64,000 bases of DNA, taken from positions 1 to 64,000 of the forward strand of contig JAFAAV010000051.1 in assembly GCA_023426375.1 (NCBI GenBank), written 5' to 3'. A program made the translations under genes and the position numbers. Within the stretch, counting starts at the first letter, position 1. Each line of letters opens with the position of its first letter. Of this stretch, positions 52,690 to 61,612 are shown piece by piece. The notes below the pieces were generated by a model. It had not been told where the DNA came from. It searched no databases and was given only the letters and a program-made list of their open reading frames with translations. Source of the DNA: Actinomycetes bacterium (GTDB taxonomy: Bacteria > Actinomycetota > Actinomycetes > Actinomycetales > Micrococcaceae).

Positions 52690-53313
52690 ATGAAAATCCT
52701 CGTGACCGGGTTCGAACCCTTCGGCCAAGACACGAAAAACGCCAGCGGCATGGCGGTCGAGCGATTGCGCAAGCTCGATTGGGGTCCAGGAATCGATGTC
52801 GTCACTGCGATCCTCCCCGTCACCTGGGCTGGCTCGGTGCCCACACTCCTGGAGGCCATCGAAACCCACCGGCCGCACGCCGTCGTCGCCCTGGGCGAGG
52901 CCGGCAGCCGCGCCGTCGTCACACCCGAGCGACGCGCCAGGAACCTCGGTCACGGCAGGATTCCCGACAACGACGACGCCGCCCGGTCGCCTGCGCCCCT
53001 CGACGAGGGTCCCGAATGGCTCAACTCCCGCATTGACCCCGACTTGCTGGTCGAGGCGATCCGATCGGTGAACGTCCCGGTGGAGACCTCTGATGACGCG
53101 GGTGCGTTCCTCTGCAATGCCGTCTACCGTGCTCTGTTAAGTGAGACCGATCTGCCCGGAACCTTCGTTCATGTCCCCGCGGTCCGAACACAAGGAACCG
53201 CCACGGTGGGCCGAGAAACTGACCCGAGCGTGGCGGTGTCCTTATCGCAACTATCGATTGAACAACTGGTCGACGCGGTTGCCGCGTGCGTTCGGCAGAT
53301 CGCGCGTCACTGA
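52690..53313 (+). CDS. pcp: Pyroglutamyl-peptidase I
   Basis: This 207-aa cysteine peptidase of the C15 family starts ILVTGFEPFGQ. The catalytic Glu lies in VALGEAGSRA, Cys in AGAFLCNAVYRAL (about 144) and His in FVHVPAVRTQG (about 163). It removes N-terminal pyroglutamate from peptides in the cytoplasm. It stands alone, convergent with the ABC-2 permease gene, overlapping it by 7 bases. Length and residues fit a working enzyme. Confidence 0.9.
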   Translation: MKILVTGFEPFGQDTKNASGMAVERLRKLDWGPGIDVVTAILPVTWAGSVPTLLEAIETHRPHAVVALGEAGSRAVVTPERRARNLGHGRIPDNDDAARSPAPLDEGPEWLNSRIDPDLLVEAIRSVNVPVETSDDAGAFLCNAVYRALLSETDLPGTFVHVPAVRTQGTATVGRETDPSVAVSLSQLSIEQLVDAVAACVRQIARH

Positions 53314-54071
53314 CTGATCTTCCTCTTGTAAATCACCACCGCACCGATAATCGCGGCAACCAGGATGCCGAGGCACCAGGCCACGGAAACCCAGATATCG
53401 TTTCCCACGGGCTGTTGAGCGAAAAGGTCGCGGATCGTATTGACGATGGAGGTGACCGGCTGGTTCTCGGCGAAGACTCGCACCGGCCCGGGCATGCTGC
53501 CTGTGGGAACGAAAGCAGAGCTGACGAACGGCAGGAAGATCAGCGGGTAGGAGAACGCGCTGGCACCGTCCACGGTCTTCGCCGTGAGGCCTGCGATGAC
53601 GGCCACCCACGTCAAAGCGAGAGTGAACAGCGCGAGTATCCCGGCAATCCCGAGCCAGGCCAATACCCCGGCTCCCGAACGGAAGCCCATGAGCAGGGCC
53701 ACGCCCACAACGATCGCCACGGAGATCATGTTGGCGGCCAACGATGTCAGCACATGCGCCCAGAGGATTCCTGACCGCGCAATCGGCATCGACTGGAACC
53801 GTTCGAAGATTCCGTTCTGGGAGTCCATGAACAATCGATACGCGGTGTACGAGATGCCGGAGGCCACCGTGATCAGAAGGATGCCGGGAAGCATGTAGTT
53901 CACGTCGCTCTGCGACCCGGTGTCGATGGCGCCGCCCAGAATGAAGACGAACAACATCATGATGGCGATGGGCATGATCGCGGTGGTGATGATCGTGTCG
54001 ATGCTTCGGGTCACGTGACGCATGGTCCGCACGGTGAGCACCGCAGTGTCACTGAAGAAATGCGTGGTCAT
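53307..54071 (-). CDS. ABC-2 type transporter permease
   Basis: This 254-aa protein has six transmembrane helices. The ABC-2 end motif lies in SAFSYPLIFLPFVSSAFVPT with GPVRVFAENQPVTSIVNTIR, the usual signature of DrrB-like exporters. It overlaps the ATPase gene by 4 bases. With the ATPase it should export a drug or lipid; its substrate is unknown. It is the last gene of a PadR-led operon. Confidence 0.88.
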   Translation of the reverse strand: MTTHFFSDTAVLTVRTMRHVTRSIDTIITTAIMPIAIMMLFVFILGGAIDTGSQSDVNYMLPGILLITVASGISYTAYRLFMDSQNGIFERFQSMPIARSGILWAHVLTSLAANMISVAIVVGVALLMGFRSGAGVLAWLGIAGILALFTLALTWVAVIAGLTAKTVDGASAFSYPLIFLPFVSSAFVPTGSMPGPVRVFAENQPVTSIVNTIRDLFAQQPVGNDIWVSVAWCLGILVAAIIGAVVIYKRKISQ

Positions 54072-54853
54072 AGCGAAGCCTTCTTCTCATGGTGAGTGCC
54101 ACCGACGAGAGCGAGAAAGATGTCCTCGAGTGACGGTTGTTTTTCCACGTATTCGACTGTGGGCGCGGGCAGCAGAGATTTGAGTTCCGCGAGCGTTCCG
54201 TTCACAAGTATCCGGCCCTCGTGGAGAATCGCGATCTGATCGGCGAGCTGCTCGGCTTCGTCCAGGTACTGCGTGGTGAGTAGCACCGTAGTGCCCTGGT
54301 GGGCGAGCGCTTTTACCGCGTCCCACACCTCGATGCGGGCCTCGGGATCAAGCCCGGTGGTTGGTTCGTCCAGGAAGATCACCGGCGGATTGCCGATGAG
54401 ACTCATGGCAATATCCAGCCGACGCCGCATACCGCCCGAGTAGGTCCCCGCCCTTCGTGAGGCGGCCTCATCCAGTGAGAAACGATTGAGCAGCTCATCA
54501 GCTATGGCACCCGGGTTGGCGAGATGACGCAACGTGGCCACTAGAACCAGGTTCTCGCGTCCCGTAAGGATCTCGTCCACCGCGGCGAATTGACCGGTGA
54601 GACTGAACGACTCGCGAACCTCCGCCGCCTCCGTAGCGACGTCGAACCCGTTCACGCTCACGGTTCCTGCGTCCTTTTTGAGCAGAGTCGCGAGGATCTT
54701 GACGATTGTGGTCTTGCCAGACCCATTGGAACCTAACAGGGCAAGGATGCTGCCTTGCGCCACGTCCAGGTCCACCCCGCGCAGCACCTCAAGTTTCTTG
54801 TAGGACTTCTCCAGTCCTCGAATGCGGATGGCCGGGACCGTCTGGGCGGGCAT
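54068..54853 (-). CDS. ABC transporter ATP-binding protein (DrrA-like)
   Basis: This 261-aa protein has Walker A LLGSNGSGKTT (about 35-45), signature YSGGMRRRLDIAMSL, Walker B VIFLDEPTTGLD and H-loop LLTTQYLDEAEQLADQ, as in the daunorubicin-resistance DrrA group. It overlaps DUF1048 by one base and the permease by four. The C-terminal extension (PTVEYVEKQPSLEDIFLALV) is typical. Regulated by PadR through the operon promoter. Confidence 0.9.
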   Translation of the reverse strand: MPAQTVPAIRIRGLEKSYKKLEVLRGVDLDVAQGSILALLGSNGSGKTTIVKILATLLKKDAGTVSVNGFDVATEAAEVRESFSLTGQFAAVDEILTGRENLVLVATLRHLANPGAIADELLNRFSLDEAASRRAGTYSGGMRRRLDIAMSLIGNPPVIFLDEPTTGLDPEARIEVWDAVKALAHQGTTVLLTTQYLDEAEQLADQIAILHEGRILVNGTLAELKSLLPAPTVEYVEKQPSLEDIFLALVGGTHHEKKASL

Positions 54854-55242
54854 CAGTCGGCCCTGCCCTCTGGTTCGTGACTGTCCCCGGTTGCTTGCTC
54901 AATGGCGGCGACCAGACGACTGCGTTCCTTCTGGATCCATTGGCCCTCCGAGTAGTTCTGGAGGAATGTCTCCGCGAATTCCACGGGGTCCTCTCCGACC
55001 ACTTCACGCACGGGCGTACCGTCCGTTGCGCTCTGCTCGAACAGAACGAGCAGGTCATCCAGCATGCGCAGCATGATGTTCCCGTCCGAGATCGCGCCGA
55101 AGTACATCAGGTACCTCTCCAACGCGTTGATAGCTGTTCGGTAATTGGCCGGGAGCTTCTGCTTCCGGTTCTTGTAGTTGCGGTAGCGCTTCTTGTCTTC
55201 GAGCGCTCCTGTTACTTTTTCGAGCCACTGCTGAGTCCTCAT
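54853..55242 (-). CDS. DUF1048 protein
   Basis: This 129-aa helical protein of the DUF1048 family (WLEKVTGALEDKKRYRNYKN; LPANYRTAINALERYLMYFG; EDPVEFAETFLQNYS) is usually found between a PadR regulator and a DrrAB-type transporter, as here. Its function is unknown, possibly regulatory or as an accessory to the transporter. It overlaps the PadR stop by 4 bases. Confidence 0.85.
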   Translation of the reverse strand: MRTQQWLEKVTGALEDKKRYRNYKNRKQKLPANYRTAINALERYLMYFGAISDGNIMLRMLDDLLVLFEQSATDGTPVREVVGEDPVEFAETFLQNYSEGQWIQKERSRLVAAIEQATGDSHEPEGRAD

Positions 55243-55574
55243 GACTGCCTGTCTCTTTCGCGGAGCTTGTCCAAACGTTCAGAGAGGAAGCTCCACGTCC
55301 TCCAGAACTCGTTCAGTTGTTCTCGCCCTTGGGCGTTGAGCGAGAAAACTTTTCGCGGCGGACCCTTCTCGGAGGGAACTTTCTCCACATCCACGAAGCC
55401 TCGCTGCTCGATCCTGACCAGCAATGCGTACACGGTGCCCTCAGCGATCTCAGCGAATCCTTGCTCCCGGAGCCACGCGGTGATCTCGTAGCCGTAGGCG
55501 GGACGTTCGGACAGAATCGCCAGGACGATGCCTTCGAGCGTGCCTTTCAGCATCTCGGTCGTTTGCTTGCCCAT
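55239..55574 (-). CDS. PadR-family transcriptional regulator
   Basis: This 111-aa winged-helix protein contains MLKGTLEGIVLAILSERPAY and GYEITAWLREQGF, the diagnostic PadR start, then EGTVYALLVRIEQRGFVDVE and KVPSEKGPPRKVFSLNAQGR, and a C-terminal dimerisation helix. It is first of the four-gene exporter operon and probably represses it until a drug binds. Two tandem direct repeats lie just upstream. Confidence 0.9.
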   Translation of the reverse strand: MGKQTTEMLKGTLEGIVLAILSERPAYGYEITAWLREQGFAEIAEGTVYALLVRIEQRGFVDVEKVPSEKGPPRKVFSLNAQGREQLNEFWRTWSFLSERLDKLRERDRQS

Positions 55575-55581
55575 GCCACCT

Positions 55582-55623
55582 CACTACCTAGTGTCACTGA
55601 TTACCACTACATAGTAACACTGA
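55582..55623 (-). promoter_or_regulatory. Tandem-repeat operator of the PadR operon
   Basis: Two 19-base direct repeats at 55582-55600 (cactacctagtgtcactga) and 55605-55623 (cactacatagtaacactga) match at 16 of 19 positions with a 4-base gap, 8 bases before the padR start codon on the minus strand. Such doubled sites fit cooperative binding by the PadR protein. Confidence 0.6.
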
Positions 55624-55721
55624 ATAGCTGAGGTGAACCGGCCTACCCAGAAGCAATCTTTGAGGGCCCCAAAGGGCCGCCCCAGTGTGAAGTAGAAAAC
55701 GACGGCACTACAGACAGAGGT

Positions 55722-57026
55722 TCAGAAACACCTCAGACGGGCGGGCCTTTCGAGCCCTGCGGCACGTAGTCCTTCTTCCGGGATGAGATCAGGGCGTTGA
55801 TCCACCGAGCGTTCGGATCCGCATCGACCAGGAGGGCCTTGAGGAACAGCGTGGCCGGCAGCGCCACGAGCGCGCCGAGCCAGCCCAGAATCATGTACCA
55901 GAACATCAGTGACAAGAAGGACATGGTGGGTGTAACCCCCACGGACTCGCCGGTGAACTTGGGCTGGATCACGGACTGCACGGTGAAGTTCAGCACGCTG
56001 TAGGCGGCGACCACCGCGAGCATCGCAACCCAACCGTCGTCGAGCAGGGCCAGGATGGCCGGTGGAATCATGCCGAGCACCAGACCGATATTCGGGATGT
56101 AGTTGGTGATGAACGCCAGAATTCCCCACACCCAGATCAACTGCACACCAATGACCTGGAGCGCCAGCACGTCCAAGAACGCGGCGATCAGACCGAAGAC
56201 CGTGGTCACCACCCAATAGCGGCGCACCCCCCTGGGCGAAATCAACCATGGCTCCGGCAATGTGCGGTCGGTCCTCGGCCAGGCGGGTCAACCTGCGTCC
56301 TGTGGTGGCCGAGTCCATACTCAGGAAGAACACCCCCATGACCAGCGTGGCCAACAATCCCATAATCGCGGAAACGTTGCTCAGGATGGGCGTCACCAAG
56401 CTCATGATGTTGCCGGCGGTCACGCCTTGGAGGCTGGACTCGACCATTTCCGTGGAGATTCCAAGGGCCGCCAAACCGGTGATCGACTCATCGACTAATC
56501 GCGCGAACTCGTCCTGGTAATGAGGTAGTTCGCTCACCAACTCAGCTACGGACCACACGCCCATTGCGACAAACAGGGCGAGCACGCCGAGCACCACGGT
56601 CAGCGCCAATGCGGCCGCCGCATAGCGTGGCATCCGTTTCGACATCCATCGCTGCAGCGGGTACACCACGATCAACAGGTTCAAGCCGAGAAAGATCGGC
56701 GCCACGATGTCCTGAGCACCCTGCAGACCTGCCAACAGAATCAGCAGACCCGCAACACCAACGGTGATCGCGAGGAACCGAGGCACGTGTACTGAATTCA
56801 CGGGGGCGTTGACGGGCGCAGGTTGCTCGCCAGGTGGCTGCAGCTGCGATGGGTCCTCTTGTTCCGCTCGGAGCACTTCCTGGGTCGACAGGCCCTGTGC
56901 CTCGACACCATCCTCCGGGCAGGAGTTTTCGACGCCGCCAGCAGGCTCGCCTACTTCCCCGGGCTCACCTTCTTCTCGGTCACCCTCCGGCGAGGTTGCG
57001 GTTTCTTCGGATGGTCGATGACTCAT
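55722..57026 (-). pseudogene. AI-2E family transporter, frameshifted in a G-run
   Basis: From ATG 57026 the first part reads as an AI-2E protein (acidic N-terminus to about residue 80, then helices ITVGVAGLLILLAGLQGAQD, AAAALALTVVLGVLALFVAM). After PHIAGAMVDFAQG, a run of six C on the plus strand (56227-56232) puts the frame off. The right continuation, GVRRYWVVTTVFGLIAAFLD, to a normal C-terminus is in the next frame (55733-56260), readable if one base of the run is removed. The length after correction is ordinary, so this is either a recent mutation, a phase-variable tract or a sequencing error. Confidence 0.75.
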
Positions 57027-57061
57027 CGAGCCCATGCAGCAAACCCTCACTCATCCACGTG

Positions 57062-57541
57062 TCGCTAATCTGCTGCAGTCTAGGAAGCAAGGGCATCGCC
57101 CAGGTGAACTCGGGACGTCCCAGGGAACAACTCGGCACCCACGAGCGACACCCGGGTGACATACGGCAGCCGCACCACACCCTGTTGGGGGAGGCCTCGT
57201 CAACCTGTGAGCAGGCTCATAAATGCCCCACGTCGTGTCTACTGGCCAGTAATTTCTCTGATGACCTGTAAGAACGGAAATACTCCCCAGATGTCACCCT
57301 GACCTTAATCAAATCGTTAGGTATTCCGATTGCAAATGCTTGATTAAGGCAGTTACGTTTAAGGCACAAATGAACCAGCAGGGGGATGCTGGAGATCCAC
57401 CTCGCGCGACAGCATGACGCGCATCCCGTACGGTCGGGGGACCAGATCGGGAAACTTCATGACACTAGGCTGCCACGTTTTCAAGCGGGCAGTTTTGCTT
57501 CTCCCTGCGTTACATGGTTCTTACTTGGGGGAGCTTTCTCG
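57062..57541. other. Long leader/promoter region of the NRPS operon
   Basis: No separate gene is supported. The stretch is unusually AT-rich from about 57230 on, and carries a perfect inverted repeat described separately. A possible promoter is TTGCAA (57330-57335) and TACGTT (57354-57359), spaced 18 bases. An in-frame extension of the NRPS to 57386 exists but is disfavoured. Confidence 0.45.
57303..57349 (+). promoter_or_regulatory. Inverted repeat upstream of the Pls-like NRPS
   Basis: Perfect 10-base arms: CCTTAATCAA at 57303-57312 and TTGATTAAGG at 57340-57349, with a 27-base spacer, in AT-rich DNA about 190 bases before the NRPS start. It overlaps a possible -35/-10 pair, and looks like a binding site for a dimeric regulator. 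Confidence 0.5.
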
Positions 57542-60500
57542 ATGGAACGTCGTCTTAATAAAGGTACGTCTCAAAAACTTGAAAGAATAGAAGAAATGGC
57601 GTCTGACCGGGCCGTATACCCGGTTGAGACACCGCCGGAACCACGAACGCTCGTAGACATCGTGCTGGACACCGTGGCCCAGTTCCCGGATGCCATTGCC
57701 CTGGAAGACGAGCAGGAGCGCGTGCCCTACGGCGAGCTGGAAGCCCGCATCGAATCACACGTGCAGCGTCTGTGGGATATCGGCGTGGGTCGTGGAGACC
57801 GCGTGGGTATCCGGGTCCCGTCCGGCGGTGCAGACCTCTACGTCGCCATCCTCGCCACGCTGTTCGCCGGTGTCGCCTACGTGCCGGTCGACTGGGACGA
57901 TCCCGACGAGCGGGCCAATACCGTGTGGGAAGAAGCAGGCGTGGCCGCAATCTTCGGCCGGGACCTCGAACTGACGCGCGTGGAGAGCATCGAAACCACG
58001 GGTGATACCGAACCACCGCGCACCCAGGACGATGCCTGGATCATTTTCACCTCCGGCTCCACCGGAAAGCCCAAGGGCGTAGCGATCACCCATCGTTCCG
58101 CCGCCGCTCTCGTGGACGCAGAAGCCAAGATGTACCTGCAGAAGCGCCCCATGGGCCCCGGTGACCGCGTCATGGCGGGCCTGTCCGTGGCCTTCGATGC
58201 GTCCTGCGAAGAGATGTGGCTGGCCTGGCGTTACGGCGCCACGCTGATACCGGCCCCGCGCGACGTCGTGCGGTCCGGTCCCGATCTCGGCCGCTGGATT
58301 ATCAACCACCGCATCACCGCCGTCTCCACCGTGCCCACGTTGGCATCGCTGTGGCCCAGCGAGGCGCTGGACACCGTGCGTCTGTTGATTTTCGGCGGCG
58401 AAGCCTGCCCGCTGGAACTCACCCAACGGTTGGTCCGTCCCGGTCGCGAGGTCTGGAACACCTACGGCCCCACCGAGGCCACCGTGATCGGATCGGGTGC
58501 CATCCTGACCGGTGACGCTCCCATTCGAATCGGCCTGCCCGTTCCCGGGTGGCAACTGGCCGTGGTGGATACCGACGGTCAGCCCGTGGCCTGGGGCGAA
58601 ACCGGCGAACTGATCATCGGCGGCGTCGGCCTGGGCCGTTACCTGGATCCCGAAAAGGACGCCGAGAAGTACGCGTCGCTGCCCTCACTGGGCTGGGAAC
58701 GCGCCTACCGCACCGGTGACATGGTCAAGGCAGACAAGGAAGGACTCGTTTTCGCGGGTCGTGTGGATGACCAGGTGAAGATCTCCGGCCGTCGCATGGA
58801 ACTCGGTGAGATCGACGACTACATGAGCTCCGTACCGGGCGTTCGCGTGGGTGCGTGCGCCGTGCACCCCACACCCGGTGGCGACAACATCATTGCCGGG
58901 TACCTGGTACCTGACTTCGAAGGTGCCGTTGACCTGGTGGCCGTGCGAGCCTGGCTGTCCGAAAGGCTGCCGGGCCAGATGGTCCCCGCCCTGTGTCTCA
59001 TGGACGAGTTGCCGTTGAAGACCTCGGGCAAGGTGGACCGCAAAGCCCTACCGTGGCCCATGCCGACCGACGGGCTCGATCAGAAGCCATCACTGGATCA
59101 CGACCTCGAATGGCTCGCGGAGCTGTGGGCCGATCAGCTCGGTCCCCTACCCTTCACCGCGGACAGCGACTTCTTCGCCATGGGAGGCAGCTCCGTAGGC
59201 GTCGCCCGCCTGGTCTCGGCGCTACGCCAGTCCCACCCGGACACGGAAATTGCACGCATCTACGCGGACCCCACCCTGCGCGGCATGGCCAACTACTTGG
59301 AAACGCTCGAAGCCTCCCAGGATTCCAAGCGGGAACCCGCGCCCTTGCCCGCCTGGACCGGTTGGGTCCAGGGAGCGTTCTTGGCTGCGCTGTGCGTCGC
59401 CAACGGCCTGCGCTACGTGGTGGGTTCCCTCATCGTCGTGTGGGTCCTCGCTGTGGTTGTAGGTGCCGGATGGGTACCCACTCCCCCGCTACTGCCGTTG
59501 ATCATCGGCTGGCTCGTGATGTTCTCACTGCCCGGTCGCGTACTCGTCGGCTCCGCGTTCGTGAGACTGCTGACCGCCGGGCTCAAACCCGGTCACTATC
59601 CTCGGGGTAAGTGGAATCACCTACGAGTGTGGGCCGCTGAACGCCTGGTGGTTTTCAACAAGTACGAGGTTCTGCTGGGCACTCCCATGGCCCGCACCCT
59701 CCACCGTCTCTTCGGTAACAAGGTGGGCAGCGACGCGCACCTGCATCACATGCCGCCCGTAACCGGTCTGGTCTCGATCGGTGAAGGTGCCACCGTGGAA
59801 TTCGAGGCGGATCTCGCGGGTTACTGGCTCGACGGTGACACGTTCCACGTGGGCGCTATTGAAATCGGCGCCCACTCGCGCGTCGGTACGCGCACGCTGG
59901 TCGACCCCGGTGCTCGCGTGGGCGCCCGGGCAGAGGTTCTGCCCGGTTCCCATGTGACGGGCACGGTTCCCGACGGCGAGTTGTGGGGCGGGTCCCCCAT
60001 GTACCATCGCGGTGCCGCGGCCCAGACCTGGCCCGACGTCGCTCCGGAGACCGTGGCCAACCTGCCCACCTGGGGCAAGGTCAAGTCTCATCTGGCTTAC
60101 ACCGGTGGTACCGCCGTCATTGGCTTGCTGCCGATCCTGGCCATCATTCCCGGTGCGCTCCTGATCCTCCCGCAGGTCATCGGCATCCAGTTCTATGAAC
60201 TGGTCTTCCCGATCCTCGCCCTGTGGGTACCGTTGTTCGTCATCCTCACCGCCGTCGTGTGGTTGTTGCTCGTGGTGGGTTGCGTGCGCCTGGTGGCAGG
60301 CATGATCAACCCCGGGTACTTCCCGCAGAACGGTCCGGTCGGTTGGGCCACGTGGTTCACCGAGACTCTGATGCAGCGCACGTTGATCTCGACCTACCCG
60401 ATCTACGCGTCCTGCGTCACCCCACTGTTCCTCCGCTTGTTGGGTGCCCGAGTGGGCCGCTCGGTGGAGATCTCTACTGCGGAAACCATTCCGCACCTGA

Positions 60501-61612
60501 CCTCGCTGAAGGACGGCGCGTTCTTGGCGGATCACTCCCTGGTGGCCTCCCACCGATCCGGATTCGGCTGGGTTCATTTGGGAACGTCCGTGATCGGCGA
60601 GCGCACGTTCGTGGGTAACTCCGCGATCGTGGGTCCCGACCGTGATCTCCCCGAGGACGCTCTGGTGGCGGTCCTCAGCTCCGCACCTCACAAGGCCCCG
60701 GTCGGTTCGTCGTGGCTGGGCCGCCGTGCACAACCCATTGCTCGCGCCCACACGGAGGCCGACGAATCGGCGACTTTCCGCCCGCCCCGTCGCCTCCAGG
60801 CAGCGCGCGGTTTCGTGGAAGCGTTCCGCATGGTTCCGGCCATGGTCTCCGCATGGATCGACCTGATGATCGTGTACGCGTTGACCAGCATCTACATGAA
60901 CTACGGAATGGGGCTGCAGGGGCTGCTCTACACCGCACTGTGGTCAGGTGTGGTCCTGCTGGCCGCCAGTACGCTGGCGTGTTTGGTCCCCGTGATCGTC
61001 AAGTGGGCTCTCATGGGCCGCTTCCGCACCGGCGAGCGCCCGCTGTTCAGCTCGTTCGTGTGGCGCAACGAGTTGGCGGACGTTTTCTCCGAGTCCCTGG
61101 CCGTGCCGTCCTTGGTTCGACTCAGCGTGGGATCCCCGCTGTTCAACGCCTGGTCGCGTCTCATGGGTGCTCACGTGGAACGCGGTGTGTGGTGCGAAAC
61201 CTGGTGGCTGCCCGAGTTCGACCTGGTCACCTTGGAAGAGGGCGTGTCCGTCAACCGCGGCACCGTGCTGCAGACCCACCTGTTCCACGATCGCATCATG
61301 CGCTTGGAGCCGGTCACCATGCGTCGCGGTTCCACGCTGGGACCCAACAGTTTTGTGCTGCCCGGCGCCACGATCGAAGAACGTTCCACGGTGGGCCCCG
61401 GCTCACTGGTCATGCGTCAAGAAACGGTGCCGGCCAACGGTAACTGGGGCGGTAATCCCATCCGACATCTCGAACCCGGTGACCAGGCCATCAGTGCCCA
61501 GGTCGTTCCCGGACCGCAGGTGGCGGAACACGATCATCCGATCGTGCCCGTTGCACCCATCAACACATCGCAGACGGTCTCGACTGCAACGCCCGAGGAG
61601 GCCACCCGATGA
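57542..61612 (+). CDS. Pls/PosA-type nonribosomal peptide synthetase (poly-lysine-synthetase-like)
   Basis: The protein is 1356 aa from ATG 57542 (GGGGGAG upstream). The adenylation domain (about 20-510) shows IIFTSGSTGKPKG (about 166-178), AFDASCEEMW, YGPTEAT (about 307), YRTGDM and PLKTSGKVDRKAL (about 490). A carrier domain has the GGSS serine (about 547). There is no condensation or thioesterase domain. The C-terminal 750 residues alternate six or so transmembrane helices with three tandem soluble domains with hexapeptide-like repeats (EIGAHSRVGTRTLVDPGARV). This is the architecture of epsilon-poly-L-lysine synthetase. Substrate specificity (Lys, diaminobutyrate or other) cannot be read reliably here. 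Confidence 0.88.
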   Translation: MERRLNKGTSQKLERIEEMASDRAVYPVETPPEPRTLVDIVLDTVAQFPDAIALEDEQERVPYGELEARIESHVQRLWDIGVGRGDRVGIRVPSGGADLYVAILATLFAGVAYVPVDWDDPDERANTVWEEAGVAAIFGRDLELTRVESIETTGDTEPPRTQDDAWIIFTSGSTGKPKGVAITHRSAAALVDAEAKMYLQKRPMGPGDRVMAGLSVAFDASCEEMWLAWRYGATLIPAPRDVVRSGPDLGRWIINHRITAVSTVPTLASLWPSEALDTVRLLIFGGEACPLELTQRLVRPGREVWNTYGPTEATVIGSGAILTGDAPIRIGLPVPGWQLAVVDTDGQPVAWGETGELIIGGVGLGRYLDPEKDAEKYASLPSLGWERAYRTGDMVKADKEGLVFAGRVDDQVKISGRRMELGEIDDYMSSVPGVRVGACAVHPTPGGDNIIAGYLVPDFEGAVDLVAVRAWLSERLPGQMVPALCLMDELPLKTSGKVDRKALPWPMPTDGLDQKPSLDHDLEWLAELWADQLGPLPFTADSDFFAMGGSSVGVARLVSALRQSHPDTEIARIYADPTLRGMANYLETLEASQDSKREPAPLPAWTGWVQGAFLAALCVANGLRYVVGSLIVVWVLAVVVGAGWVPTPPLLPLIIGWLVMFSLPGRVLVGSAFVRLLTAGLKPGHYPRGKWNHLRVWAAERLVVFNKYEVLLGTPMARTLHRLFGNKVGSDAHLHHMPPVTGLVSIGEGATVEFEADLAGYWLDGDTFHVGAIEIGAHSRVGTRTLVDPGARVGARAEVLPGSHVTGTVPDGELWGGSPMYHRGAAAQTWPDVAPETVANLPTWGKVKSHLAYTGGTAVIGLLPILAIIPGALLILPQVIGIQFYELVFPILALWVPLFVILTAVVWLLLVVGCVRLVAGMINPGYFPQNGPVGWATWFTETLMQRTLISTYPIYASCVTPLFLRLLGARVGRSVEISTAETIPHLTSLKDGAFLADHSLVASHRSGFGWVHLGTSVIGERTFVGNSAIVGPDRDLPEDALVAVLSSAPHKAPVGSSWLGRRAQPIARAHTEADESATFRPPRRLQAARGFVEAFRMVPAMVSAWIDLMIVYALTSIYMNYGMGLQGLLYTALWSGVVLLAASTLACLVPVIVKWALMGRFRTGERPLFSSFVWRNELADVFSESLAVPSLVRLSVGSPLFNAWSRLMGAHVERGVWCETWWLPEFDLVTLEEGVSVNRGTVLQTHLFHDRIMRLEPVTMRRGSTLGPNSFVLPGATIEERSTVGPGSLVMRQETVPANGNWGGNPIRHLEPGDQAISAQVVPGPQVAEHDHPIVPVAPINTSQTVSTATPEEATR

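Noticed and set aside
52711..52729. tRNA-like ggttcgaaccc
   Set aside because: Part of the pcp coding sequence (GFEPFG); no cloverleaf can be folded around it.
57386..57541. NRPS start at 57386, 52 residues upstream
   Set aside because: The added residues lack similarity to the family opening, and the ATG at 57542 has a better ribosome-binding site.
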